From Pedobacter sp. FW305-3-2-15-E-R2A2 (lineage in GTDB: Bacteria; Bacteroidota; Bacteroidia; Sphingobacteriales; Sphingobacteriaceae), in NCBI RefSeq assembly GCF_038446955.1, contig NZ_CP151803.1:5146001-5210000 (forward strand): DNA of 64,000 nucleotides, read 5' to 3'. Under the pieces are notes generated by a model, which saw only the letters and a program-made list of their open reading frames with translations, ran no database searches and was not told the DNA's origin. Shown piece after piece: positions 37,045 through 45,637 of the stretch (position 1 is the first letter of the stretch; each line of letters begins with the position of its first letter). A program made the position numbers and the translations under genes.

Positions 37045-37104
37045 CGGCTATATTTTTTAAGCAAGTTACCTGCTCTTTCCTCCTGTAACTCACCATCAAT
37101 TGCC

Positions 37105-37123
37105 CAAGGCTGACACTATATTG
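37105..37123. promoter_or_regulatory. Candidate operator, copy 2 of shared 19-bp motif
   Basis: CAAGGCTGACACTATATTG in the divergent region between the RraA-like gene and the AraC gene; 17 of 19 positions match the copy at 30870-30888. Here it also forms a small dyad, TGACA-ctatat-TGTCA (37111-37126). Position and conservation suggest it is the site of the adjacent AraC regulator. Confidence 0.65.
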
Positions 37124-37166
37124 TCAATTATTTTGATTTATCAGAATAAAAAAGCAAATTAACCTT

Positions 37167-38033
37167 ATGCAACCACTTTTATTCGAAACCAAAACCGTCT
37201 TACAGGAAAGCATCTTTGTAAAGGAGGTGAATGCAAAATGTCTGACCAATCCCTTACATTTTCATAATGAATATGAAATGGTATGGATGACCAAAAGCAA
37301 TGGACGGAGAATTGTTGGCGACAGTATCGCGAACTTTTCTGAGGGGGACCTGATCATTATGGGGCCAAACCTGCCTCATGTCATGTACAACGACAAAGAG
37401 TATTATGAACCGGATAGTGAGCGGGAGGTTAAAGCGATCGTCACTTACTTCCGCCTGGACTGGCTGAATGATAATTTTCTGGCTGCCAATGAGGTGGGCA
37501 AATTCAATGATCTTTTAAAAGATATCCAAAGGGGAATCCATATCTATGGGAAATCAAAAAACCAGGTCGTTGCAATTTTGAATGAATTGCTCCTCAGCAC
37601 AGGATTGAAAAGAATCATTCATTTGCTGAGCATTCTGGACCTGCTATCAGGTACAAAAGAATACAAATGTTTGTCGAGCACCGGTTATACCAACCCTCAT
37701 AACCAGAAAGACGTTCAGCGCATTGATAAGATTTACAACTATGTGATGAACAATTTCACGCAGAATATCAGTCTGGAGCAAACGGCTGCAATGGCCAATA
37801 TGACCACGGCCTCATTTTGTAAATACTTTAAAGGAAGAACACAAAAGACCTTTACCCATTTCGTGAATGAAGTCAGGATTGGGTATGCCTGTAAGCTGTT
37901 GTACAATGATCACCTGACGATTTCACAAATCTGCTTTCAAAGTGGTTTCAATAACCTGACCAATTTCAACCGGAACTTCAAACGTTTCGTCAAGATCAGC
38001 CCTTCAGATTTCAAAAGGAATTTAAAACCCTAA
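37167..38033 (+). CDS. AraC-family regulator with cupin sensor domain
   Basis: 288 residues. The N-terminal cupin (about 20-110) shows LHFHNEYEMVWMTKSNGRRIVGD and FSEGDLIIMGPNLPHVMY; the C-terminal AraC domain (about 190-288) has two helix-turn-helices (ISLEQTAAMANMTTASFCKYFKGRTQKTFTHFV and LTISQICFQSGFNNLTNFNRNFKRFVKISPSDFKR). Cupin-AraC proteins bind small sugars or sugar acids and activate adjacent catabolic genes. It is transcribed away from the RraA-GH2-dehydratase-SDR operon and is the natural candidate for its regulator. A 7-bp stem (AACTATA/TATAGTT, 38041-38060) just after the stop may be a weak terminator. Confidence 0.94.
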   Translation: MQPLLFETKTVLQESIFVKEVNAKCLTNPLHFHNEYEMVWMTKSNGRRIVGDSIANFSEGDLIIMGPNLPHVMYNDKEYYEPDSEREVKAIVTYFRLDWLNDNFLAANEVGKFNDLLKDIQRGIHIYGKSKNQVVAILNELLLSTGLKRIIHLLSILDLLSGTKEYKCLSSTGYTNPHNQKDVQRIDKIYNYVMNNFTQNISLEQTAAMANMTTASFCKYFKGRTQKTFTHFVNEVRIGYACKLLYNDHLTISQICFQSGFNNLTNFNRNFKRFVKISPSDFKRNLKP

Positions 38034-38155
38034 CTGAACGAACTATAATTCCATATAGTTATGTTTCAATTAATTTTCCCAAAATAGCGCTGCTTAAATA
38101 AATCGGTACATTATATTCGTTTTTTGTTATTTTTAACGACAGATAACCATCAGCT

Positions 38156-38866
38156 ATGAGTGAAGAACCGGAAAACAATTCTTTTGGAATTTTAAGAAGT
38201 TTAAAGAAATTAATCTTTGAAGACAGTCCTGAACCACAGGATTCTGGCTCAACTGAGGCTCCGACACCTCCGGTTGCCCCAAATAAACCAGCTGAAACTG
38301 TAACGAAGAACCCCCAAACAAATCTAACACAGAACACCTCTGATTTACCGGCAACGGATGTAAAACAGATGAAGCTAAAAGTATTGGAGATTTTGGAAAA
38401 GATTAACCAGCCGGGAATTGATTTTTTTGAAGTATGGAACGCAGCAGCAGAAATGGGCAGTGTCAATGCAGGAACCTTAAAGGCCGCATTTACCTCTTTG
38501 AAGTATGTGGACAAAACCCTGGACAAAGAAAAGCTGAGCAGAACCGGACAAAACTATGCCACTGAACTAAAGAAAGTAATTGACAAAGAGACCGCCGCGA
38601 AACAGGCCGAAAAACAAAGCATTGAGCAAAGTCAGGTAAAAGAGAAAGCAAGCCTTACGGCGGAGGTGCAGCAGATCGAGCAAAGCATCCTGGAACTTCG
38701 TGAAAAGCTCAGTGCGAAACAAAAAGACCTGAATGAAATCAACAGCAAATATGAACCCCAACTCCTGGATATCGATAAAAAAATTGCGATTGGCAATACT
38801 GCCGTTACCGAAGTCGTAGCCGATATTCAAAACGCCCTTAACATAATAGAAACCAATATAAACTAA
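38156..38866 (+). CDS. Coiled-coil protein of unknown function (cassette gene 1)
   Basis: 236 residues, no signal peptide or membrane span. Residues 1-65 are Pro/Thr/Asn-rich and probably disordered; 66-140 are helical (VKQMKLKVLEILEKINQPGIDFFEVWNAAAEMG); 140-236 are a long Gln/Glu/Lys-rich coiled coil (QQIEQSILELREKLSAKQKDLNEI). No enzymatic motif. I do not recognise a family. It starts a three-gene plus-strand series: 10 nt separates it from the two-TM gene, which is followed by a membrane-anchored Ppx/GppA-like gene. Likely a cytoplasmic partner that binds the coiled-coil part of the second protein. Confidence 0.85.
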   Translation: MSEEPENNSFGILRSLKKLIFEDSPEPQDSGSTEAPTPPVAPNKPAETVTKNPQTNLTQNTSDLPATDVKQMKLKVLEILEKINQPGIDFFEVWNAAAEMGSVNAGTLKAAFTSLKYVDKTLDKEKLSRTGQNYATELKKVIDKETAAKQAEKQSIEQSQVKEKASLTAEVQQIEQSILELREKLSAKQKDLNEINSKYEPQLLDIDKKIAIGNTAVTEVVADIQNALNIIETNIN

Positions 38867-38876
38867 AAACTCTCCT

Positions 38877-39986
38877 ATGGAAAACAAAAGTCAATTCGTA
38901 AATATACCGGCAGAACTGAAGAGTCAGCTCCCTATATTTCAGGTGCTCGGGGACCATTTACCCTCCCAGCTTCAAACACCGGAAGCCAAGAAAACCATTT
39001 CCAGTATCTTCTTCTGGGCCCTTATTTTAGGTGGTGCTTTTGCTTTCTTTAAATTCCTGCCCATCATGCTGGAATATGCGGCAAAAAGCATTCTCCTGGT
39101 CATCTTCAGTATCGTTTTAATTGTACTGTTGTTACTGGCACCAAAAATCATTGCACTATTACATCGCCTTGGAACAATCCTCATTTTTAAAGGAGAGAAA
39201 GCCATCATTCGCAACAACCCGATCGAAACTTTACAATTGTTGTCTAAAGATGCGAAGGATACCCTGAAGCGCGTAAAAGATAAAATAGCCAATGTAGACG
39301 GTGTTCGTATTGACATGATCCAAAGTGGGGAAACCGCACAAAAAACAGCGGAAGAAAAATATACCTATGCCAAACGCTTTACCGTAGAAGCCGCCAATCT
39401 GGACGAAAAAGGAAAACAGGAAAGCAGCAACAGCAATACAGAGAAAGCAAATGAATATGCCAGGGATGCGAAAGAAACCCGTACCAAAGCATTTTTATTA
39501 GGTAAAGAGGGCGAAGCTGAAGAGCAAAATGCCAGAAGTTATGTGCAGTATGCCAACCAGTTTGCGAAAGTTTTAGAAGTCCTGAAAGACAATGAAAGTG
39601 CGGCCAGAATTTATGTAAGCACATTGGACAGCAGCATTTCCATCATCTCCAAAAAACTGGAAGCGACTCAGAAAATGAAGAACGCAACGGAAGGCCTTGC
39701 CGAAGTCTTTAACATTAAAGATGGATGGGTATTCCAGGAAGCCATGGATGCGGCAACAGGCGCAATCAGCCAGAACATTGCATCGATCCGTTCCAACCTG
39801 GACTTCCTTGACCAGAACAACAACATCACCGTTGGCGGTGCCCCTTCACAAGGTGAGTTGGAAGAGTTCATCAAAAAGGTAGACGAACGCAACCTGAAAA
39901 TGCTGAACGTAAGCAAAATGGCCGATTCATATTATGACCTGAAACCGGAAGAGAAAGTAGACAAAGGTTTCTCCTTATTAGATTAA
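38877..39986 (+). CDS. Two-TM coiled-coil membrane protein of unknown function (cassette gene 2)
   Basis: 369 residues. Two adjacent hydrophobic spans at about 43-66 (ISSIFFWALILGGAFAFF) and 72-95 (SILLVIFSIVLIVLLLLAPKI) make a short hairpin with both ends probably in the cytoplasm; basic residues (HRLG, KGEK) follow the second span. The rest (100-369) is almost entirely helical with regularly placed charges, in the manner of PspA-like or XpaC-like membrane-associated coiled coils, but no family motif is certain. The ending EEKVDKGFSLLD is acidic. It is translationally close to the genes on either side (gaps of 10 and 28 nt). Confidence 0.85.
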   Translation: MENKSQFVNIPAELKSQLPIFQVLGDHLPSQLQTPEAKKTISSIFFWALILGGAFAFFKFLPIMLEYAAKSILLVIFSIVLIVLLLLAPKIIALLHRLGTILIFKGEKAIIRNNPIETLQLLSKDAKDTLKRVKDKIANVDGVRIDMIQSGETAQKTAEEKYTYAKRFTVEAANLDEKGKQESSNSNTEKANEYARDAKETRTKAFLLGKEGEAEEQNARSYVQYANQFAKVLEVLKDNESAARIYVSTLDSSISIISKKLEATQKMKNATEGLAEVFNIKDGWVFQEAMDAATGAISQNIASIRSNLDFLDQNNNITVGGAPSQGELEEFIKKVDERNLKMLNVSKMADSYYDLKPEEKVDKGFSLLD

Positions 39987-40014
39987 TCAATAAAACCAAA
40001 ATACAAACAAGAAC

Positions 40015-41007
40015 ATGGAAGAAAAATCAACCTGGGCCAGATTACGTTGGCCGATAAAAGCAATCATTCTGGCCATTCCAATCGTCGGAATCGGTTACTG
40101 GGCATTTGAAACTGGTAAATTTGATGGAACAAGCGCTAAATCAGCCACTGCAGATACCACTAGTGTAGCCCCGACAATGGCTGGAACAACGGCCGCTGAC
40201 GAAAAAAGAACCTTCAATTACAGCCCGGAAAAACCCGTTAACGGTGAATACAAAGGGGTGGTTGAAGTAGGTGCTTCAGGCTTTAACTCTTTTGTGGTCA
40301 ACATCGACAAAGAGAAACGCTGGGAGATTGTGTCCAAAGATTTCGGCAAGTCTTTCGTCTATGAAGGAATGGCGACTACAGCGGATATCCGTACCGGATT
40401 AAAAAACTATATCGGTGCCATGTTTGATAAAGGGGTGAAATCAAAGAACATCCACTTTGTGATCAGCTCAGGTGCACAGAAAGAGCCTAAAACTGCGGCG
40501 ATCTCTACGGAATTAAAGAAAATGGGTTATGTTGTGAACCTGGTTACTGCAGAGCAGGAAGGTAAATTAGCCTTGAAATGCGTATTGCCGGCTTCTTATT
40601 ATGACAACTCTTTTGTGGTGGATATCGGTTCCGGGAATACAAAAATCTCCTGGATGGACGGAGATGTTAAATCGGCGGAAGCACCGGGAGCAAAGTATTA
40701 CGAAAAAGATTTAAAGGATGATGCTGTCTATGCACAGGTAAAAAGCCTGTCGGAAAAGATTCCTGCGAAAAAACGTGAGGTTTGCTTTATCATTGGTGGC
40801 GTTCCTTACGAACTGGCGAAACAAAGCCGCAATGGAGAAGAAAGATTTACAGTATTGAACAATCCTGAAAAATATGCCGTTGATAAGATCAAGATCAAAA
40901 GTGGTGTAAACATTTATAAAGCGATCAAAGACGCTACCAAATGTGATACTTTCGTATTCGACTGGGATGCGAACTTTACCATTGGATTCTTATTGACTGT
41001 TAAATAA
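40015..41007 (+). CDS. Membrane-anchored Ppx/GppA-like (ASKHA-fold) protein (cassette gene 3)
   Basis: 330 residues. A basic N-terminus (ARLRWPIK) and one span at about 17-32 suggest an N-in, C-out anchor; a Ser/Thr/Ala linker follows. The domain from about 75 has VVEVGASGFNSFVVNID (phosphate-1-like loop), TAEQEGKLALKCVL (matching the EEAR region of Ppx), NSFVVDIGSGNTKISWMDG (phosphate-2-like loop) and VCFIIGGVPYELA (adenosine-motif-like). The order and spacing match the Ppx/GppA branch of ASKHA phosphotransferases, with Glu replacing the first-loop Asp. If the topology is right, the domain would sit in the periplasm, unusual for a nucleotide or polyphosphate enzyme. Last gene of the cassette, followed by a strong terminator. 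Confidence 0.82.
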   Translation: MEEKSTWARLRWPIKAIILAIPIVGIGYWAFETGKFDGTSAKSATADTTSVAPTMAGTTAADEKRTFNYSPEKPVNGEYKGVVEVGASGFNSFVVNIDKEKRWEIVSKDFGKSFVYEGMATTADIRTGLKNYIGAMFDKGVKSKNIHFVISSGAQKEPKTAAISTELKKMGYVVNLVTAEQEGKLALKCVLPASYYDNSFVVDIGSGNTKISWMDGDVKSAEAPGAKYYEKDLKDDAVYAQVKSLSEKIPAKKREVCFIIGGVPYELAKQSRNGEERFTVLNNPEKYAVDKIKIKSGVNIYKAIKDATKCDTFVFDWDANFTIGFLLTVK

Positions 41008-41022
41008 AACGATCTGAAGTTT

Positions 41023-41060
41023 AAAAAATGCAGTAGCCGATCATAGCTACTGCATTTTTT
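41023..41060 (+). terminator. Rho-independent terminator of the three-gene cassette
   Basis: AAAAAATGCAGTAGC (41023-41037) pairs with GCTACTGCATTTTTT (41046-41060), a 15-bp perfect stem with an 8-nt loop and terminal T-run, 16 nt after the stop of the Ppx/GppA-like gene. Confidence 0.92.
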
Positions 41061-41073
41061 TATGAAAAATAAA

Positions 41074-41108
41074 AAAGCAAGCCAGCTAAATGAATAGCGA
41101 CTTGCTTT
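41074..41108 (-). terminator. Rho-independent terminator of the OmpA-family gene
   Basis: AAAGCAAG (41074-41081) and CTTGCTTT (41101-41108), an 8-bp stem with a 19-nt loop; on the minus strand it ends in a T-run. It lies 17 nt past the stop of the OmpA gene. Confidence 0.65.
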
Positions 41109-41124
41109 AAACATGTTTTAAAAC

Positions 41125-43065
41125 TTAGTTTTTTGAAATGATATCAATGATCACCGTTCTGTTGTAAAAGCGTTCTTCAGGCAGGTTGTTATTAAACGGT
41201 GCACTTGCGCTATCCTCCCCTGAACCCAGGGTTTCAAACCTCACATCGCTTTTCCCTGCGTTAGCAGATGCACGCTCCAATATGTCCTGTGCTTTCTGGG
41301 CACGCTTTTGAGAAAGTTTATTGTTATAATCTTCCGTACCGATGATGTCAGTATAGCCACGAATAGTAACCGTGGAACCGTTACTGACCAAAGGTGCAAC
41401 CACTTCGGTTAAAAACTGCTCATAAGCCGCTGCAGTATTTGCTTTGTTGAAGTTAAACAAAATACTATACCTGAGTCCGGTTTGAAGTACTTCCTGCTGA
41501 CTTTGTAAGTTAACTGAACTTTCCTTTTGTATCGCAATGCCTTCTTTTGTTTCACCGAGCATCACTACTTTGTAAACACCCTTCCCGTTAGTACCAAGTA
41601 TGCTTTTTGCAGCTATACTTTCCTGGTTTTTAGTAAAGGGTCCGAAATGCTGAACCTGTCCCTGCTGATCCGTTAAATCTATAGTATAAGATTTGAGCAG
41701 TTCAGTTGCCCGGTCTACATTAAATACCACATGACTGTCCATAGGATCTGTCTGCGTTGTATTGATCTGCACGGGCCGCATCATGCCACCCCCTACTTCC
41801 ATCATCAATTTATCAGACGTACTCTGAATATCTACCCTGCGATCTCCTGCTCTTAACAATTCCAGTTCCTTAGTGCCACCAGGTTGTTCAGACGGATCAA
41901 CCGGCTTGGTACGACCATTTATGGCGATTTTTGATGCTGGAATTTCGAATACCGTAGTCAGGTAGTCTTTTATAGCTGCCGCAAATTCCTGTCCTTCCTC
42001 AGGACCATTTTTTGAAGCTCCGCTTAAAGTAATGCTGATCTCAGGATTGGCTTTCATACGGGCGCCCACAATATTCAGGATATGATAATAAACCGACAAC
42101 TGTCTTGCCGAACGTCCCGCCTTATCTGTTGCGACCTCGTTTTGAAGCTGGACTTCTTTAAAATCAACCGCCTGGCTTTTAGAAAGCCGCGTGTAGCGCT
42201 CAGGTAAAGCCGCACTTCCTTCATCAAAGAACACATAGTTTAACAATGGCAAAGTTTCACTAACGGCATGTCTGACCAGGATTTCCTTTGGTGCACGTAC
42301 AGAGAAACTCACCTCCTGCACAGGAACCACCGGAACAGGTTCAGTTACGCGCGCCGCCTTTCTCGCTTTCCCGAATTTTAAGGCCACACCGGCACGTACA
42401 GTGCTGACCGACCAGCTTTCGATCTTTCTTACATCTTGTCCGAAGTAAGGATGATACGATACAAAAGGCGAAATGACAAACCTGGTATTGCTTTCCGGAG
42501 CAGAAACCGGGATATCGTAGCCCATTCCTACCTGACCGGAAATTAAGGTTTTACGCATCTCCGAGAACTCGGCATCGGTATTGGGTTGTTTAAGCTGGGT
42601 GTAGTTAAAATCCTTCTGCAGGTTCATGGCCAAACGCGGACCGGCGAAGAGGTAGAAATTACCACCGCCCGGACTAAATTTAAGCGAGGGCTCTACCGTC
42701 AGGTAACTGACATTGGTTTTGAGGTCCGCCGGACAATTACATGGGGCAATTACCTCATCAAACTTTCCTCCACGACCATCATACCCTACATTAAGGGCAA
42801 TCCCCCATACGCTGCTGGGCTGGTATTCGGCCAGTACAGACCCGAAGGGCCGGATTCCCTTTCCTTTATGAAACGCTGCAGGAACAATGAGCGAGTTGCT
42901 CAGCCTTTGGGTGGTTCCACCAAAGAAATTACCATTTGCTGCTCCCGACACGCCGAATGACCATAGCGGTTTTTCAGTTTGCGCGCCTGCATTTGTTGTG
43001 GCGACGAAAAATATTGCCAATGAACAAATGAGGACTTTATTTAAGTTTTTATATATGGATAACAT
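41125..43065 (-). CDS. OmpA-family outer-membrane protein
   Basis: 646 residues. Signal peptide 1-28 (ends AGAQT). The N-terminal 230 residues are beta-strand-rich with GPRLAMNLQ and GMGYDIPV, like an outer-membrane beta-barrel of the porin family. A middle region (about 260-520) contains a first OmpA-like stretch (LPLLNYVFFDEGSAALPERY) and beta-rich linker. The C-terminal OmpA peptidoglycan-binding domain (about 530-645) shows SILFNFNKANTAAAYEQFL, VTIRGYTDIIGTEDYNNKLSQKRAQKAQDIL and RFETLGSGED. It probably ties the outer membrane to peptidoglycan. It lies 27 nt downstream of the ice-binding-like lipoprotein gene and is likely co-transcribed with it. Confidence 0.92.
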   Translation of the reverse strand: MLSIYKNLNKVLICSLAIFFVATTNAGAQTEKPLWSFGVSGAANGNFFGGTTQRLSNSLIVPAAFHKGKGIRPFGSVLAEYQPSSVWGIALNVGYDGRGGKFDEVIAPCNCPADLKTNVSYLTVEPSLKFSPGGGNFYLFAGPRLAMNLQKDFNYTQLKQPNTDAEFSEMRKTLISGQVGMGYDIPVSAPESNTRFVISPFVSYHPYFGQDVRKIESWSVSTVRAGVALKFGKARKAARVTEPVPVVPVQEVSFSVRAPKEILVRHAVSETLPLLNYVFFDEGSAALPERYTRLSKSQAVDFKEVQLQNEVATDKAGRSARQLSVYYHILNIVGARMKANPEISITLSGASKNGPEEGQEFAAAIKDYLTTVFEIPASKIAINGRTKPVDPSEQPGGTKELELLRAGDRRVDIQSTSDKLMMEVGGGMMRPVQINTTQTDPMDSHVVFNVDRATELLKSYTIDLTDQQGQVQHFGPFTKNQESIAAKSILGTNGKGVYKVVMLGETKEGIAIQKESSVNLQSQQEVLQTGLRYSILFNFNKANTAAAYEQFLTEVVAPLVSNGSTVTIRGYTDIIGTEDYNNKLSQKRAQKAQDILERASANAGKSDVRFETLGSGEDSASAPFNNNLPEERFYNRTVIIDIISKN

Positions 43066-43092
43066 AACTGATTTTTTAATTTGTTTGTATGA

Positions 43093-45141
43093 CTAGGGTT
43101 GAATAACAGTACTGGCGTTTAAGGTAACAGCAGTTTGTGCCAGTAACCTGCCCGTAACTTTTGCTCCTGTGTTTAAAGAGATCAGTGTTTTGCTCAGAAT
43201 GATCCCGCTAAAATCAGTATTGGACCCAAGCGTAGCCTGGCCGGTAACCACCCAGAATATATTCTTGGCCTGTGCACCGCCTAACAAAGTGATATTTGCT
43301 CCGTTGTTAACGGTAAGGCCCTGCGCGATCTGGAATACCCAGGTATCATTAGGCCCACCTGTTAGCGTGACACCTGCATTTGAGATCAAGACACCGGTAG
43401 ACCATTTATAAAGCCCTGCAGTGAGTATCCTGCCGCTGATATTTCCGGCATATAAGTCTACAATAGGTGCCGGGGTAACTAAACCATTAGCCGTTGTAAA
43501 TGCGGTTTCCATATCGCTCACCGCTGTGGTCATATTGGCAGGAGTTGGAGCAGCATAATCGGATGCATATACTTTTCCGGTTACAATTGGCGTATGAGCG
43601 GATTGACCATTGGTATCCATGATTAACCCAAAACCTGTAATGGCCGTTGCAGCTGCCGGGCTTACCCCTATATTACCGGTAACTGAAGTAATACCAGTGG
43701 TAGATATCCCTGATTTTGTCAATATTCCAAAATCGCCTGCACCACCCAGGTTGATCACGCCTGGCCCTATGCCCACTATCGGAATTGCGACAAAAGTAGC
43801 GGTGATTTTTTTATTTGAAGTCATGCTGATGTTCAATGGATTCGTAAGACCTGCAGCATCTCCACTCCAGCCTGTAAACAAATAACCTGCATTGGGAACA
43901 GCCGTAAGCTTAACCACTGCGCCGTAGTTATAGCCGGCCAGATCAGGCGTTTTTGTAACTATGCCATTAACCGCCGTAACAGTTAAAGTATAGGTACTTA
44001 AGGTAAAGTTTGCCACAAACGCCCTGTTACCTGTTAAAGCAAAAGTATAACTTGAACTCGTCGACACCGGCAACCCGGTGGCTTTATCCGTCCAGTTGGT
44101 AAAGGTATAACCTGGATTTACAGCAGAGGTAATGGTAACCGAAGTTCCTGAAGAATAAGATCCTTCGCCGTTGGTGCTACCGCCTGCAACAGGGTTGGAG
44201 GTTAAAGTTACTGCAAACTGAGTAGCCGGGATGGCACGGTAATTGGCAATCAGCGTCCTGTTTCCAATGATCGTGAACTGATAACTTGGGCTTGCAGATA
44301 CGGCGTTGCCATTTTCTGTCCAGTTTACAAAAGTATATCCTGCATTGGCAGCTGCAACAACGGTTACAGAGGTACCGATCACATAGGCACCGGAGCCGGT
44401 AGTTGTACCACCAGCAGCAGGGTTGGATGATAGGTTGACCGCAAAGTTACCCGGAGGGATCACTGTAAAGTTTGCAATTAAATTCCTGTTGCCTGCAATG
44501 GTAAACTGGTAACTCGAACTGGTGGAAACTACTTTGCCATTATCTGTCCAGCTGGTAAAGGTATAACCTGTATTAGGTACCGCAGTAACCGCGACAGAAG
44601 AGTTCAGTGCAAATGTACCTGCTCCGGAAACCACACCGCCAATAGCCGGGCTGGCCGTTAGGTTCACTGCAGGAATCGTTGTAAAGCTCCACAGATAGTC
44701 GGCCACCATAGCAGTATGAAATACATCCCTGGCACCTGTAGTGACGGTACCTGAGTATAATACAAATGGGCTAAGCGGTACATCAGGTGTAAAAGTGAAT
44801 ACTTTGAAATCCGCTGTTGGCGAAATCTTACCGGTAATAGCTGTTGCGCCCTGCTTTATCGCAAATGTCTGACTGTTTATAGTAGTAGAATCCATATCCG
44901 TATTAAAGGTGATGGAAATCACTTTGTTCAAAGGGACATCAACAGCCTTGTCCATAGGGTCAGTTGCCACAACAACCGGACATACCCCAATAACTTCATC
45001 TTTGAAATCATCCTTTTTACACGCACCAATAAAGGTGAGCAGCATTAAAGCACCAAAAAAAAGCATTTGATACATTTTTGGGTAGCGCGGGAGTTTGCGC
45101 ACGGAATTGCCCCCCTGGATTTGAGTAAAGTTATTTTTCAT
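43093..45141 (-). CDS. Ice-binding-like (DUF3494) lipoprotein with InlB-type repeats
   Basis: 682 residues. The signal is unusual: MKNNFTQIQG to about residue 23, then a hydrophobic core and LTFIGAC with Cys41; MYQMLFFG at 23 is an alternative start. A Big_5-like Ig domain (about 53-155, VDVPLNKVISITFNTDMD) is followed by four InlB-B-type repeats at about 158-226, 235-302, 311-380 and 383-451 (GYTFxxWTxNG, FTIxGNRxLIANF) and a C-terminal DUF3494 domain (464-681: LGGAGDFGILTKSGISTT, TGNIGVSP, TWVFQIAQGLTVNNGA). DUF3494 is the fold of many bacterial ice-binding proteins and of adhesin tips. Ice binding here is a prediction; adhesion is equally possible. Confidence 0.92.
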   Translation of the reverse strand: MKNNFTQIQGGNSVRKLPRYPKMYQMLFFGALMLLTFIGACKKDDFKDEVIGVCPVVVATDPMDKAVDVPLNKVISITFNTDMDSTTINSQTFAIKQGATAITGKISPTADFKVFTFTPDVPLSPFVLYSGTVTTGARDVFHTAMVADYLWSFTTIPAVNLTASPAIGGVVSGAGTFALNSSVAVTAVPNTGYTFTSWTDNGKVVSTSSSYQFTIAGNRNLIANFTVIPPGNFAVNLSSNPAAGGTTTGSGAYVIGTSVTVVAAANAGYTFVNWTENGNAVSASPSYQFTIIGNRTLIANYRAIPATQFAVTLTSNPVAGGSTNGEGSYSSGTSVTITSAVNPGYTFTNWTDKATGLPVSTSSSYTFALTGNRAFVANFTLSTYTLTVTAVNGIVTKTPDLAGYNYGAVVKLTAVPNAGYLFTGWSGDAAGLTNPLNISMTSNKKITATFVAIPIVGIGPGVINLGGAGDFGILTKSGISTTGITSVTGNIGVSPAAATAITGFGLIMDTNGQSAHTPIVTGKVYASDYAAPTPANMTTAVSDMETAFTTANGLVTPAPIVDLYAGNISGRILTAGLYKWSTGVLISNAGVTLTGGPNDTWVFQIAQGLTVNNGANITLLGGAQAKNIFWVVTGQATLGSNTDFSGIILSKTLISLNTGAKVTGRLLAQTAVTLNASTVIQP
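43789..44670 (-). repeat. Four-copy protein-coding tandem repeat (InlB-B-type)
   Basis: Four repeats of roughly 70-76 codons encode the W-x-x-N-G/F-T-I-x-G-N-R modules. The first three are closely similar, for example the repeated GNRxLIANF ending, while the fourth is diverged (MTSNKKITATF). Nucleotide similarity makes the array a likely site of copy-number change by recombination. Confidence 0.75.
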
Positions 45142-45637
45142 AATTATCTGATAAACTTGGATAAGAGCCTTCCAACCGGGCTGGGTAATTTAAACAACAG
45201 GAGGAAATGATTAGTCTCCAAGTACAACCACACCTGCAAAGGAAATGCCTGTAATTTTTCTGAAATAACTAATTTCGTCTACTTTCAATAAACCCGCTAA
45301 CAATAAGAAATAACGTTACGCAGCTACTGCACTAATCCAATTAACGGTCTCGCAGAGAGATTAAATTAGCCAATGAAACATTTTATCAATTAATAATAAT
45401 AACAGTAAATTAGAAACAAATAATTTAATGATCTGTTTATAGGACTATATATGTAAGAATACAACTAAACTTTCAATTCCATTCTGACAAAATGATCAAT
45501 ACCTCGCTATGTACTAAGTGGTTAGTAAAAGACAATCCACAAATCCAGGGGAAAGAATATCTTCGTACAGCGTCAGAAGGGCGTCCCAAAAGTAAGGACA
45601 CCCACTGTTTTCGAAACGTGGTGTTTTTCCTGTTTCG
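45142..45637. other. Intergenic region without a recognisable gene
   Basis: 496 AT-rich bases upstream of the ice-binding-like gene and downstream of clpP. A 67-residue plus-strand frame (45492-45695) is unsupported and runs into clpP. An imperfect hairpin, ACACCCAC/GTGGTGT, is present at about 45597-45629. A TACTTTTG on the minus strand near 45585 fits the -7 element TAnnTTTG, but lies over 400 bases from the next start and has no -33 partner. I see no RNA gene. Confidence 0.5.

Noticed and set aside
45570..45615. Sequence GGGCGTCCCAAAAGTAAGGACACC near clpP that looks like an insertion-sequence terminal repeat
   Set aside because: Only one copy is seen, with no matching inverted end, no target duplication and no transposase frame nearby.
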